Below, piece by piece: positions 8,739-16,293 of a stretch of DNA of 64,000 nucleotides. Each line of letters begins with the position of its first letter. The first letter of the stretch is position 1. Origin of the DNA: Paenibacillus methanolicus (GTDB taxonomy: Bacteria > Bacillota > Bacilli > Paenibacillales > Paenibacillaceae); assembly GCF_008124765.1 (NCBI RefSeq), contig NZ_VNHS01000009.1:310001-374000 (forward strand). The letters run 5' to 3'. A program made the translations under genes and the position numbers. Under the pieces are notes generated by a model. It was not told where the DNA came from and did not search any database. It saw only the letters and a program-made list of their open reading frames with translations.

Positions 8739-9227
8739 TTGCACATTGCATTAACAGTCTGGGGATTAATTGCTGCTATGAGGTGGGCTGATTGGCAACG
8801 TTGGAGGGAGTTTTTACCAACTATTTACTACATGGTAAGCATGAGCATTTTATATCAATATATTTCGCATAGCTCGTATCATCTTTGGCATTTTGAGCAA
8901 CACATCCCTAACGAATTCATTACTGATAATTTATACAGTTTTATTATTTTTCCATGTACCGTTATGCTCTTCCTGTCTAACTTCCCAAATAAAAAAGTAT
9001 TGATTTTATGGCACTTTGTAAAATGGATACTTATCTACTCATTTTTAGAGTGGATTGGAAAAGAGAATGGTTTTATATCCTACCACCATGGTTGGTCGTT
9101 GATGTTGTCATTCTTATTTAATTGCATGATGTTCCCCGTGCTTCGCCTACATCATGTACGGCCACTGTACGCAATTGGGATCTCTCCCGTAATTATACTG
9201 GTAATGTTAATGGGTTTTTATTTATAG
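8739..9227 (+). CDS. CBO0543-like membrane protein (second copy)
   Basis: 162 residues with about five hydrophobic segments. The family pattern is seen in MHIALTVWGLIAAMRWADWQ, HLWHFE, IIFPCTVMLFLSNFPNKK and YHHGWSLMLSFLFN. It starts at TTG 8739 with GGTGGGG just upstream; no better start exists in the frame. It appears to be a diverged relative of the protein encoded at 7776-8333, separated from it by repeat copies C and D. AT-rich. Function unknown. Confidence 0.7.
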   Translation: MHIALTVWGLIAAMRWADWQRWREFLPTIYYMVSMSILYQYISHSSYHLWHFEQHIPNEFITDNLYSFIIFPCTVMLFLSNFPNKKVLILWHFVKWILIYSFLEWIGKENGFISYHHGWSLMLSFLFNCMMFPVLRLHHVRPLYAIGISPVIILVMLMGFYL

Positions 9228-9250
9228 CGCAGCAGTGACACATGGTTAAT

Positions 9251-9345
9251 TGACCTAGCGTACGAACATAGTCTCAATACAGACAGCAGCAGCAGGCCAT
9301 CAGGACTGACTGCTTTTTCGTACGCTAACGGGAGGATAGTGCTTT
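9251..9345. repeat. Palindromic intergenic element, copy E
   Basis: TAGCGTACGA (9257-9266) and TCGTACGCTA (9318-9327) form a perfect 10-bp outer inverted repeat around a weaker inner stem (CAGCAGCAGG...CTGACTGC). The right half-site CTAACGGGAGGATAGTGC overlaps the outer arm. Confidence 0.75.
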
Positions 9346-9502
9346 TAAGGTTACACCGAAAGGCTGCGAAGGAAGTGATTTTGTTATCGAGAGTCGTGAA
9401 TTTGTCGGTAATTTTTTTTCATGTCAAGGATATATTTAGTTCAGGATAAACTCTTGTGTTAAAGGGGTACGGGAATCCTTGGAGAGTAAGGCGGTGCAAT
9501 AA

Positions 9503-10021
9503 ATGCCCAATTTCGATGTGTTTGGTAATATCAACAGCCCGGTGGTAACCGAGGGTATCGGTGGTAATGGGATTCGAAGCGGTGTTTTATATTACGCGAA
9601 TACAAATCCTCAGAATACGTCGGGGTCAACCTCCTTTTTGGCTCTACAATTGTCGAATCCAACTACAGCTGTTCGCCAAGCGCGTATCGTAAGAGTATTT
9701 GGCGGTGCATTCACGAATACAATATTGCATTATATTCGAAATGGAACTCTAAACGGAGGGGTAACTTTAAACGCATATAACGGCAACTTCTCGTATCCGG
9801 ATATAAGCCAGATGATTCCGACCTTCATCGCTACAAATAGTGGAAACCCTGTAACTGGCGGCGTAACATTAGCGTCGTTTATTCAAGTCGGTGGCCCCGT
9901 GACCAATGAGGTAGATGGCAGGGTTATGCTTTCACCCGGGGACCGTTTTATAGTTCTTCTACAAAATGCGGTCGCAGGGAACAACATTCAAAGTATTGCA
10001 ATTAACTGGATCGAGAAATAA
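9503..10021 (+). CDS. Gly/Asn/Thr-rich protein of unknown function
   Basis: 172 residues, no signal peptide and no membrane segment. Composition is rich in Gly, Asn, Thr and Val, with alternating hydrophobic residues that suggest a beta-sandwich. It has some likeness to the small DUF6143-type proteins of Paenibacillus and clostridia (SFLALQLSNPTTAVRQARIVRV, LSPGDRFIVLLQNAV, ending IAINWIEK), but I would not insist on it. GGCGGTG precedes the ATG. It is an orphan between repeat copies E and F; a spore or surface role is only a guess. Confidence 0.6.
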   Translation: MPNFDVFGNINSPVVTEGIGGNGIRSGVLYYANTNPQNTSGSTSFLALQLSNPTTAVRQARIVRVFGGAFTNTILHYIRNGTLNGGVTLNAYNGNFSYPDISQMIPTFIATNSGNPVTGGVTLASFIQVGGPVTNEVDGRVMLSPGDRFIVLLQNAVAGNNIQSIAINWIEK

Positions 10022-10022
10022 A

Positions 10023-10088
10023 ATGACACAGCGGCGGCCGGCCACTCGATCGGCCGCCGCTCGTCGTTGAACTAAAGGGCAGCATTGC
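10023..10088. repeat. Palindromic intergenic element, copy F
   Basis: A perfect 10-bp stem, GCGGCGGCCG (10031-10040) with CGGCCGCCGC (10051-10060), followed by the right half-site TTGAACTAAAGGGCAGC. The left core is missing. The element begins 2 nt after the stop codon of the upstream gene. Confidence 0.8.
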
Positions 10089-10131
10089 TTAACCAGCTCA
10101 ACCGCTCTATGAGGTTTTAAATAACAGGATT

Positions 10132-10417
10132 GTGATTTGGATTTTAGGACCAACCATCCAGGATCACGATAGGGTGTTGATTCGGGTGCGTAATGCTTCG
10201 GTCAATACATTTGATTATCTGTGTCGTAAAGGATATTTACCAACACGGTTAGAGCATGGTCTTACGAAACCTAAAAATCCCATATTGGGCATAGACGTTG
10301 CGGGAACGGTACGAGGCTGTTGGTAATAACGTGAATAAATTCAAGGTCGGCGATGATGTGTTTGGAGGTTGTATGAAGCTGACAAACGTATTCAGGGCTT
10401 CAGTTAAAGAACATTAA
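10132..10417 (+). pseudogene. Zinc-type alcohol dehydrogenase (MDR) fragment
   Basis: The first frame gives DHDRVLIRVRNASVNTFDY, then RLEHGLTKPKNPILGIDVAG, the GroES-like N-terminal part of medium-chain dehydrogenases/reductases. It stops after VRGCW. The neighbouring frame continues as EAVGNNVNKFKVGDDVFGG and then degenerates, ending at 10417. The first 20-25 residues and the whole nucleotide-binding half are absent. It is a frameshifted remnant beginning about 45 nt after repeat copy F. Confidence 0.7.
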
Positions 10418-10440
10418 AGGCGTACGCCCTTCAGCACAAA

Positions 10441-10860
10441 ATGTTGATGCTGGAGCTAGGCGATCTGGGCATAACGGAAGTGACACTAACTATGCTGAAG
10501 GAATACTTGGCAAAGCAGGCAGATCGGTTGAAGCCAAGCAACCCTGGCCATAGAATTCGGTTTGTTGGTTCTCTTTTCCGTTACGCTTATGAAGAGACGT
10601 ATCTAACATCGAATCCCTATCTAAAATTGAGGGAACCAAAATTAGATAAGCGTATTCCTAAGTTCTTAATTGAGGAAGACGATGAGTTCTTTGAAGGGTA
10701 CAGAATACATCTCAGCGATATTGGAATCAATGCGAAGACAGTTAAAGAGGTCAATGTTGAAAATTGGATAAATTCAGGAAATTCAAATTTAATTAAAGAC
10801 AATCAAACAATCATTATGTCGGAAGAAGGAAACTTTTATGAATTAGTAAGGAATAACTGA
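10441..10860 (+). pseudogene. Tyrosine-recombinase core-binding fragment fused to unknown tail
   Basis: Residues about 1-80 (ITEVTLTMLKEYLAKQADRL, GHRIRFVGSLFRYAYEETY, NPYLKLREPKLDKRIPKFL) match the SAM-like core-binding domain of phage-integrase/Xer-type tyrosine recombinases, starting inside the domain. The catalytic domain with its RHRRHY residues is missing. From about residue 84 an unrelated, AT-rich 56-residue tail (FFEGYRIHLSDIGINAKTV and onward) continues to a TGA. It is a chimera of a broken recombinase and another sequence. Whether it is expressed is unknown. Confidence 0.6.
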
Positions 10861-10862
10861 GC

Positions 10863-10942
10863 GTTAACTAACGGAGAACGATAGTTCCACCATAACAGGG
10901 AACAGTCCCTGGTCCATTGAAGTAATGTGCGGGAACTTGAAG
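10863..10942. repeat. Palindromic intergenic element, copy G
   Basis: Left core AACTAACG...CGATAGTTCC (10866-10888), a small hairpin CAGGGA-acag-TCCCTG (10896-10911), and a degenerate right half-site TTGAAGTAATGTGCGGG. Confidence 0.75.
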
Positions 10943-10982
10943 AATGGCTGGTCATTTTCAATTCACAATAAACGAGGTAACA

Positions 10983-11354
10983 ATGAGATTAAAATCAAGA
11001 CCACAAACAGAGCTAAGGCAGGTTTCCAAAATTTTCAGGCTACTATATCCGCTTGAAGACCGATTAAATGACTACATTCAAGCGTACACATCTTCAAATA
11101 GCTTTGGAACCGTACAAGTATTTTTTTATACAGATTTAACTGATGATAATAAAGTAGTTAATTTCCTGAGTTTCAAGGATAACATATTACAAGTCGAAAC
11201 CTCTTTAAACTGGAACGTGTTTTCAAAGTTAGAGAGAATAGAAAAAGAAATTCATTTTATCAATCAGTTAAAGACTGTGGCGATTGAAGTAGCTAAGAAG
11301 TATGGGTTAGATATAAGTGGAATCGAATGCGCATTTAAAAAGTTATTGAACTAA
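10983..11354 (+). CDS. Hypothetical protein
   Basis: About 123 residues from the ATG at 10983, which has GAGGTAACA upstream; a longer version from 10944 is possible. It is AT-rich, soluble, with mixed alpha/beta character (VQVFFYTDLTDDNKVVNFLS and a charged C-terminal helix). I do not recognise it. Its last codons and TAA stop lie within a repeat core (TTGAACTAACGG), so the repeat provides the stop. Orphan gene in the element array. Confidence 0.6.
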   Translation: MRLKSRPQTELRQVSKIFRLLYPLEDRLNDYIQAYTSSNSFGTVQVFFYTDLTDDNKVVNFLSFKDNILQVETSLNWNVFSKLERIEKEIHFINQLKTVAIEVAKKYGLDISGIECAFKKLLN

Positions 11355-11372
11355 CGGACAATCGAATACTTC
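11342..11372. repeat. Element core half-site, copy I
   Basis: TTGAACTAACGG followed by CGAATACTTCC. It matches the left-core layout without the central hairpin seen in other copies. It overlaps the 3' end of the preceding gene. Confidence 0.6.
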
Positions 11373-11407
11373 CGCAACAGCCACGGTGTATATTGATCTA
11401 TACACGA

Positions 11408-11447
11408 CCAAACGGTAGCCGGGAACAATCATTCGGCTACCGTTTGG
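11408..11447. terminator. Bidirectional hairpin between convergent genes
   Basis: A perfect 14-bp stem: CCAAACGGTAGCCG (11408-11421) and CGGCTACCGTTTGG (11434-11447) with a 12-nt loop. It sits between convergent genes. There is no long T tract, so it may block read-through mainly by its stability. Confidence 0.7.
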
Positions 11448-11469
11448 CTTCATATATCGCTTCGTTCAA

Positions 11470-12276
11470 TCACGGGCGTAACCCGCCGATCGTGTAACCG
11501 CCATCTACGAGTATGCTTTGACCAGTAACAAAACGAGCGTCCTCGGAGAGAAGCCAGACCACGACATCCGCCACGTCTTCGGATTGGCCCACCCGCTGTA
11601 AAGGAGTTTGCTTGGCGAAGGGACGCGCCGTCGTTTCGTCGCTTAGAACCTCTTGCGACATCGGGGTTGCAATCATTCCAGGACTGACATTGTTAACTCG
11701 AATGTTACTAGGACCAACCTCCAACGCCACGGTTCTCATCATTGCATCGAGTGCTCCCTTGGAGGCTGCGTAGCCAGAAGTGCCCGGCATTGCTCCATGC
11801 GCCGTCCACGAGGAAGTGTTAACGATCGACCCCCGGTTTCCACATTCGAGCATCGCTGCGACCTCGTATTTTAGACAGGCGAACACACCACGCAGATTGA
11901 CCGACATCAGAGTATCGAAATCTTCAAAGGATAATGTGTGTATCGGTGAGAAAGCACCAAGAATGCCGGCGTTGTTCCAAGCTATATCCAGACTTCCAAA
12001 TGTATCCAGCGTCTTATTTACAAGCGCTTCGACCTGACGAGGATCGGCAACGTCAGTCTGAACGGCGAGGGCTCTGCCTCCCTGAGAGACAATTTCTTCA
12101 TAAACTTCTTGAAGTTCTTTCGTTCGTCGACCAGCTATGACGACATTGGCGCCTTCCCTGCCGAGCCTTAGCGCTGCAGCACGGCCCATCCCGGTGCCGC
12201 CTCCAGTGACAATCGCTGTCTGGCCTTCAAATCGCTTCATTTCTTCTGCTTTCCCCATTGTAATCATACCCTTCAC
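11470..12276 (-). CDS. SDR family oxidoreductase
   Basis: About 268 residues. Classical short-chain dehydrogenase: nucleotide-binding TGGGTGMG near residue 25, NNAG, and the catalytic Ser and YxxxK in NTSSW...GYAASK. The C-terminus has SILVDGGYTIGG, typical of the FabG-like classical group that uses NAD(P)H on hydroxy or keto substrates. The substrate is unknown. Several in-frame starts lie close together (12276, 12258). It is divergent from an HxlR regulator 110 nt away, so control by that regulator is likely. Confidence 0.9.
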   Translation of the reverse strand: MKGMITMGKAEEMKRFEGQTAIVTGGGTGMGRAAALRLGREGANVVIAGRRTKELQEVYEEIVSQGGRALAVQTDVADPRQVEALVNKTLDTFGSLDIAWNNAGILGAFSPIHTLSFEDFDTLMSVNLRGVFACLKYEVAAMLECGNRGSIVNTSSWTAHGAMPGTSGYAASKGALDAMMRTVALEVGPSNIRVNNVSPGMIATPMSQEVLSDETTARPFAKQTPLQRVGQSEDVADVVVWLLSEDARFVTGQSILVDGGYTIGGLRP

Positions 12277-12328
12277 ATATTAGATTCCGTCGGCTATTTC
12301 ATTATATTTTGGAAAGTAATACACTTAA

Positions 12329-12356
12329 AGTACGCAAATTAATAATACTTAGTAAC
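12329..12356. promoter_or_regulatory. Candidate HxlR operator (SDR/HxlR intergenic region)
   Basis: AGTACGCA at 12329 with nearby AGTA/TACT half-sites (CTTAGTAAC at 12349). The same 8-mer occurs upstream of the other hxlR-type gene at 55123. HxlR/YodB-type regulators bind TACT/AGTA-containing palindromes. Confidence 0.4.
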
Positions 12357-12386
12357 AAAAATAATACTATGTAGGGGGATAACGGG

Positions 12387-12734
12387 GTGGCAAATACACC
12401 AGAAAAAAAGTGTCCAGTCGAAACGACATTTGATGTTATTGGAGGGAAGTGGAAAGGAGTGATTCTTTATCACTTAATGAGCGGAACGAAGCGATTCGGC
12501 GAGCTTCGCAAAACTTACCCTCAGGTCACGCATCATATTCTTACGTTACAACTGCGGGAACTCGAACGTGAAGGAATCATAGCGCGTAAGACGTACAATC
12601 AGGTACCGCCAAAGGTCGAATACTCGCTAACCGAATTCGGTAAAACCTTGAACCCAATTATTTTGCTGATGAAAGAATGGGGAGAGCTTTACAATGAGCG
12701 AGCGAACCAGCATCCTTATTCCTCGGGCGACTGA
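12387..12734 (+). CDS. HxlR family transcriptional regulator
   Basis: 115 residues, a one-domain winged-helix regulator. Family marks: KCPVETTFDVIGGKWKGVIL, RFGELRKTYPQVTHHILTLQ, LEREGIIARKTYNQVPPKVE and YSLTEFGKTL. The Cys near the N-terminus is at the position used for redox or electrophile sensing in several members (YodB, HypR, HxlR), which makes sensing of a reactive compound plausible. It starts with GTG at 12387 behind AGGGGGATAA. It faces the SDR gene. Confidence 0.9.
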   Translation: MANTPEKKCPVETTFDVIGGKWKGVILYHLMSGTKRFGELRKTYPQVTHHILTLQLRELEREGIIARKTYNQVPPKVEYSLTEFGKTLNPIILLMKEWGELYNERANQHPYSSGD

Positions 12735-12839
12735 CCTGGCGGGTCTGGACATTCAGTTCTGCACCATGACATTACGGCAGCCGGCCACGTGACCGGCTGC
12801 CGTTGCTCGTTGAAGTATCGGGCAGGTTGGTTCCAATAT
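12735..12839. repeat. Palindromic intergenic element, copy H
   Basis: A degenerate left core (12736-12765), a perfect 11-bp stem ACGGCAGCCGG (12774-12784) with CCGGCTGCCGT (12793-12803), and the right half-site TTGAAGTATCGGGCAGG then GGTTCCAATATG (12810-12840). It starts right after the HxlR stop. Confidence 0.8.
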
Positions 12840-12898
12840 GTGGTATTATTCTTGTTAGAATTGTGTGTCCTAATATGATATATCGGGAGGAAGAGAAT

Positions 12899-13669
12899 AT
12901 GAGTAGGATGAAAGAGTTTCAAAGGCTACACGAATTGAATGATTTGCTGGTGCTTGGGAACGCTTGGGATTTACCCTCGGCACATGTTCTCGAAAAGGCC
13001 GGTTTCAAAGCGATCGGGACAACGAGCTGGGGGATAGCCGCTAGCTTGGGGTATTCGGACGGGGAAGCGATTGACTTCGAATTGCAGCTTGCCGTGATTA
13101 AACGAATTGTTAATCATGTACAAGTCCCTGTCTCAGCTGATATTGAGTCTGGCTATGGACCTAACGATGAGGCAATTGTCAGCAACGTCTTGAAGGTGGC
13201 GAATCTCGGAGGAGTGGGAATCAATATAGAGGACTCGTTGAAAGCTTCTACGGGGCTGAAACCACTGTCGGAACAATGCGGTCTTCTTGCCAAAATAAGA
13301 AGCGCCCTAGATAATAGCGGTTTCGGGGACTTTTTTATTAACGCAAGGACCGACCCCTATCTTCTCCATCATCATGATCCGCTTAACGAGACAATGACCC
13401 GATCTAAACATTATGTAGAGAGTGGTGCATCCGGAATCTTCGTACCCGGACTAAAGAATAAGGAAGAAATTAGAATGATTGCCTCCTCCGCGTCTGCACC
13501 GCTCAATGTCATGGCACTTCCTGACCTTACGGATTACGACATGTTAAAGGAACTGGGAGTTCGACGGTTAAGTTTAGGTGGATCGTTGTATCGTAAAATG
13601 ACTGCGTTATTTGAGCAATGTGCAGTAGAAATCCTTGATTCTCATCATGCCGCAATCTTATTCGAATGA
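12899..13669 (+). CDS. Isocitrate lyase/PEP mutase family protein
   Basis: 256 residues. The TIM-barrel superfamily of isocitrate lyase and phosphoenolpyruvate mutase is shown by NAWDLPSAHVLEKAGFKAIG, the metal-binding SADIESGYG, GINIEDS, and NARTDPYL. The lyase signature KKCGH is not present, so it belongs to the broad ICL/PEPM group (oxaloacetate decarboxylase- or carboxyvinyl-carboxyphosphonate-type) rather than true isocitrate lyase. Substrate unknown. The ATG at 12899 has GGGAGGA upstream; the longer frame from 12803 crosses a repeat. Confidence 0.85.
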   Translation: MSRMKEFQRLHELNDLLVLGNAWDLPSAHVLEKAGFKAIGTTSWGIAASLGYSDGEAIDFELQLAVIKRIVNHVQVPVSADIESGYGPNDEAIVSNVLKVANLGGVGINIEDSLKASTGLKPLSEQCGLLAKIRSALDNSGFGDFFINARTDPYLLHHHDPLNETMTRSKHYVESGASGIFVPGLKNKEEIRMIASSASAPLNVMALPDLTDYDMLKELGVRRLSLGGSLYRKMTALFEQCAVEILDSHHAAILFE

Positions 13670-13768
13670 AACAAATACTGTGATTTTTAGGACGGCAAGA
13701 TCCTGCAGCAGCTGGTCATACGTTCTTAGGCTGTCTTGTAACCACTTTTTCCAAGGAGAGGAATTACA

Positions 13769-14233
13769 ATGAACAATTACTTGTTTAAACAATTGAGATT
13801 TGTTCGAGACAGTACAATAAAACAGGTTAAAGAGATGAGCGAGGAAGAAGCGCGAACCGTACCTCGAGGATTCAACAACAATATTCTGTGGAACCTTGGG
13901 CACATTCTTCTTGTTCATGAAAAGTTCTCTTTTGCACTGGCGAACGAAAAAATGGAGTTGCCTAAGCACTTTGCAGAAGTGTTTGCTCCAGGTACTAAGC
14001 CGGAGCACTGGGGAACGCAAGTACCTAGCTTGGCTGAAATTCTGCTATTGCTATCTATGCAAATCGAACGGACTGGTCAAACCTTGGAACACCGTCTAGA
14101 AGAAAAACTTGAGGAACCATTTGTTACCTCGGCTGGTCTTGAATTGTTGGCAGTTAAGGAATGCCTCAGTTTTTGCATATATCATGAAGGCATGCATTTT
14201 GCGGCGATTAAAGCCATAAAGCAGCAGTTATAG
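13769..14233 (+). CDS. DinB family protein
   Basis: 154 residues. Four-helix-bundle DinB/YfiT-like protein with the metal-binding histidines visible in NLGHILLVHEKF and CIYHEGMHFAAIKAI. The family includes thiol-dependent S-transferases and damage-inducible proteins of unclear role. CCAAGGAGAGG precedes the ATG at good spacing. It is a stand-alone gene followed by repeat copy J. Confidence 0.85.
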   Translation: MNNYLFKQLRFVRDSTIKQVKEMSEEEARTVPRGFNNNILWNLGHILLVHEKFSFALANEKMELPKHFAEVFAPGTKPEHWGTQVPSLAEILLLLSMQIERTGQTLEHRLEEKLEEPFVTSAGLELLAVKECLSFCIYHEGMHFAAIKAIKQQL

Positions 14234-14281
14234 TATCATGAAACATTTGTCATAGCCCAGGCCCTTCATAGTAGAGCAAGA

Positions 14282-14360
14282 TTGAACTAACGAGAGACGT
14301 TAGCTCAATACAGACAGCAAGCAGCCGGCCAAAGACCGGCTGCTTTTGCATTACACTAAT
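14282..14360. repeat. Palindromic intergenic element, copy J
   Basis: Left core TTGAACTAACG (14282-14292), centre AGAGA, CGTTAGCTCAA (14298-14308). The hairpin AGCAGCCGG (14320-14328) with CCGGCTGCT (14336-14344) is followed by TTTTG, so it also fits a terminator. The right half-site is decayed (CACTAATACGC). A second partial core, GGGACGTTAGCTC, is at 14430-14442. Confidence 0.8.
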
Positions 14361-14445
14361 ACGCTAATGAATGATTTTTCCGATTGTGGGATAAGGTAGC
14401 CCAAAAGGGATGAGGAGATGGGATAGATCGGGACGTTAGCTCTCG

Positions 14446-14916
14446 TTGCCGGGGTACGCTTCTTGGAACCCTCGCAAAACTATAACGGAAACAAAAGAGG
14501 CGATTGAGCGAGTACTTGTTCAGTGGGAGAATAAGTCCTTGGTTCATTGGGGTATTGAATATAAAGAAAATAGCAGGTTGATTGGTACAATAGAGTTCGC
14601 CACATGGGATAGACAGCATAAAATTGCCGAAATCGGATATGCTTTATCGCCGGATTATTGGGGAAAGGGTATCGCATTGGAAGCCGTGAGAGAAGTAATC
14701 AAATTCGGTTTTACTAATATGGACTTGGTTCGTATTCACGCCAAATGCTACTTAGAAAATATCGATTCTGCACGAGTTATGGAAAAGGCGAAAATGTCAT
14801 TTGAAGGAATTATTAGAAAGGGCTCTTTATAAAAGGGAGACATCAGGATTCTGAAAATGTACTCCATACTAGAGGAAGAGTTTCAATCTATACGTGGTCT
14901 TTCCGGATCGCTCTAA
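14446..14916 (+). pseudogene. GNAT acetyltransferase remnant
   Basis: A RimJ/RimL-like GNAT that begins at YASWNPRKTITETKEAI and so lacks about 40 N-terminal residues. The acetyl-CoA loop region (EIGYALSPDYWGKGIALEA) is intact. A TAA at 14830-14832 interrupts the frame after RKGSL, but the same frame continues with KGDIRILKMYSILEEEF, the expected family C-terminus, to 14916. There are thus two lesions: loss of the 5' end next to a partial repeat core, and a nonsense codon. Confidence 0.75.
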
Positions 14917-15055
14917 ATGGTCTTGCAGCGCCCTCTCTATATTGGTACTTCAAGAGCATTCGAGTTCGGCTTGAACCTGATTCTATTTGGGATCGAGCAG
15001 GTGATTCGGCAGGCAGGACAGCACCAACATTTGATACGGACAGGGGATAGCGCAT
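14917..15055. other. Spacer with no recognised feature
   Basis: A short frame covers it but shows no family pattern or ribosome site. I see no promoter or hairpin that I can defend apart from the ribosome site of the next gene (GGGGAT at 15043). Confidence 0.3.
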
Positions 15056-15406
15056 ATGATAAAAAGTTTCGGCGGCATCTTTTGGCGAACGAAAAATATT
15101 GAAGTTGTGAAGACGTGGTACCGTGACGTGTTGAAGCTTGAAATCGGAGAATGGAATGGGACGATGATTAAATCCGAATCCGGCAACGAGACGATCTTTT
15201 CGTTCTTTTCCGAGGATGACGGTTATTTTCCCGCCGACCAGCAAGTGATGTTGAATTTCCAAGTCCATAGTATGGATGAGACGATCAAGCATCTTGAACA
15301 TATGGGCGTCCCCCTTGCCAAGCCACAAGAGAGCGGCGAATATGGAACGTTTATTTGGATTGCAGATCCCGAAGGTCGACTGATCGAGCTTTGGGAGAAG
15401 GGATGA
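15056..15406 (+). CDS. VOC family (glyoxalase-like) protein
   Basis: 116 residues. The vicinal-oxygen-chelate fold is shown by FGGIFWRTKNIEVVKTWYRD, VMLNFQVHSMDETIKHLEHM and the C-terminal WIADPEGRLIELWEK, whose Glu is a usual metal ligand. Members include glyoxalase I, fosfomycin- and bleomycin-resistance proteins; no specific activity can be assigned. GGGGATAGCGCAT precedes the ATG. The following gene starts within 30 nt, so they may be co-transcribed. Confidence 0.85.
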   Translation: MIKSFGGIFWRTKNIEVVKTWYRDVLKLEIGEWNGTMIKSESGNETIFSFFSEDDGYFPADQQVMLNFQVHSMDETIKHLEHMGVPLAKPQESGEYGTFIWIADPEGRLIELWEKG

Positions 15407-15431
15407 GTGCTTGAGGATGGAGGTGCTAACG

Positions 15432-15758
15432 GTGGATGCAACGCCTAACGCGCAGCTTTACGTGATGACAGCGAGAATTCCGGCAGAAGGAGTAGATAAA
15501 TTCAATGCGTATGAAAGTCATGTACTCCCACTGCTTGGTGAACACGGCGCGAGATTAGAAAGAAGACTCCAAAGCCGTGATCGTCTCAACGAGGTTCACA
15601 TTATCTGGTTCCCGTCTCCCAAGTCGTTCGAGAATTATCGTACGGATCCTAGACGCACCGAGTATGCCTATCTGCTTGTTGAATCAGGCGCTGCAATTGA
15701 GTTACGTGTGATGAAAGACGTGTCGGATTCCGCAACTAATCAACCCGAAACTTATTGA
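15432..15758 (+). CDS. DUF1330-like small protein
   Basis: About 108 residues from the GTG at 15432, which has GGAGGTGC upstream; TTG 15411 and ATG 15417 are alternatives. The pattern YVMTARIPAEGVDKFNAYE, PLLGEHGARLERRL and EVHIIWFPSPKSFENYRTDP fits a dimeric alpha/beta-barrel of the DUF1330 type (monooxygenase-like fold without an assigned reaction). It follows the VOC gene closely. Confidence 0.65.
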   Translation: MDATPNAQLYVMTARIPAEGVDKFNAYESHVLPLLGEHGARLERRLQSRDRLNEVHIIWFPSPKSFENYRTDPRRTEYAYLLVESGAAIELRVMKDVSDSATNQPETY

Positions 15759-15818
15759 AGCGCGCCCTCGTCTACTAGTTGGAAGCGATTGACAAAAATG
15801 CGCAGGGGGAATGCGGAA

Positions 15819-16250
15819 GTGTCGACCAAACCAGTAGGAGCCGCCGCGGTCATTACGGATTCGGAAGGGCGCGTGCTTCTCGTCAAGCATAACTATGGGA
15901 AATTCAATTGGGAGCTGCCCGGCGGGTTATCCGAACAACGGGAGTCGGCGGAGCAGACGGCGAAGCGCGAGGTGTTGGAGGAGACGGGGCTTGACGTGAC
16001 GGTTGGGCGATTGACCGGCGTGTACTATGAGCCCGACCACGACATGCACCACTTCGCGTTCGTGTGCGAGGCAAACGTCAATCAGCCGCCGCGGCCGGAT
16101 GCGCGGGAAGTAACGGAGTGCCGTTTTTTCCATGTCGACGACTTGCCTAGGCCGATGAGCGATTTCACGGTTTCGCGCATACAGCATGCGTTACATACGG
16201 ACCCTCGTCAGCTATTCCATGTAATCGGACCGAGACAATGGCATGAATAA
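15819..16250 (+). CDS. Nudix hydrolase
   Basis: About 143 residues. The Nudix box is complete: GGLSEQRESAEQTAKREVLE followed by ETGL. An NWELPGG lead and a VYYEPDHDMHHFAF strand are typical of small nucleotide-sugar or house-cleaning Nudix enzymes. The exact nucleoside-diphosphate substrate is unknown. The GTG at 15819 is favoured because CAGGGGGA is about 10 nt upstream; ATG 15798 and TTG 15789 are in frame. Confidence 0.85.
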   Translation: MSTKPVGAAAVITDSEGRVLLVKHNYGKFNWELPGGLSEQRESAEQTAKREVLEETGLDVTVGRLTGVYYEPDHDMHHFAFVCEANVNQPPRPDAREVTECRFFHVDDLPRPMSDFTVSRIQHALHTDPRQLFHVIGPRQWHE

Positions 16251-16293
16251 AGCAACGTCGGATGGAGAACGAAGCGCAGCGGGAGGTCGTAGG

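Noticed and set aside
7000-14445. Elements as classical integron attC sites
   Set aside because: The RYYYAAC/GTTRRRY consensus and the paired L-box spacing are not met cleanly, no intI gene is in the window, and extrahelical bases cannot be assigned. I keep only a looser recombination-site hypothesis.
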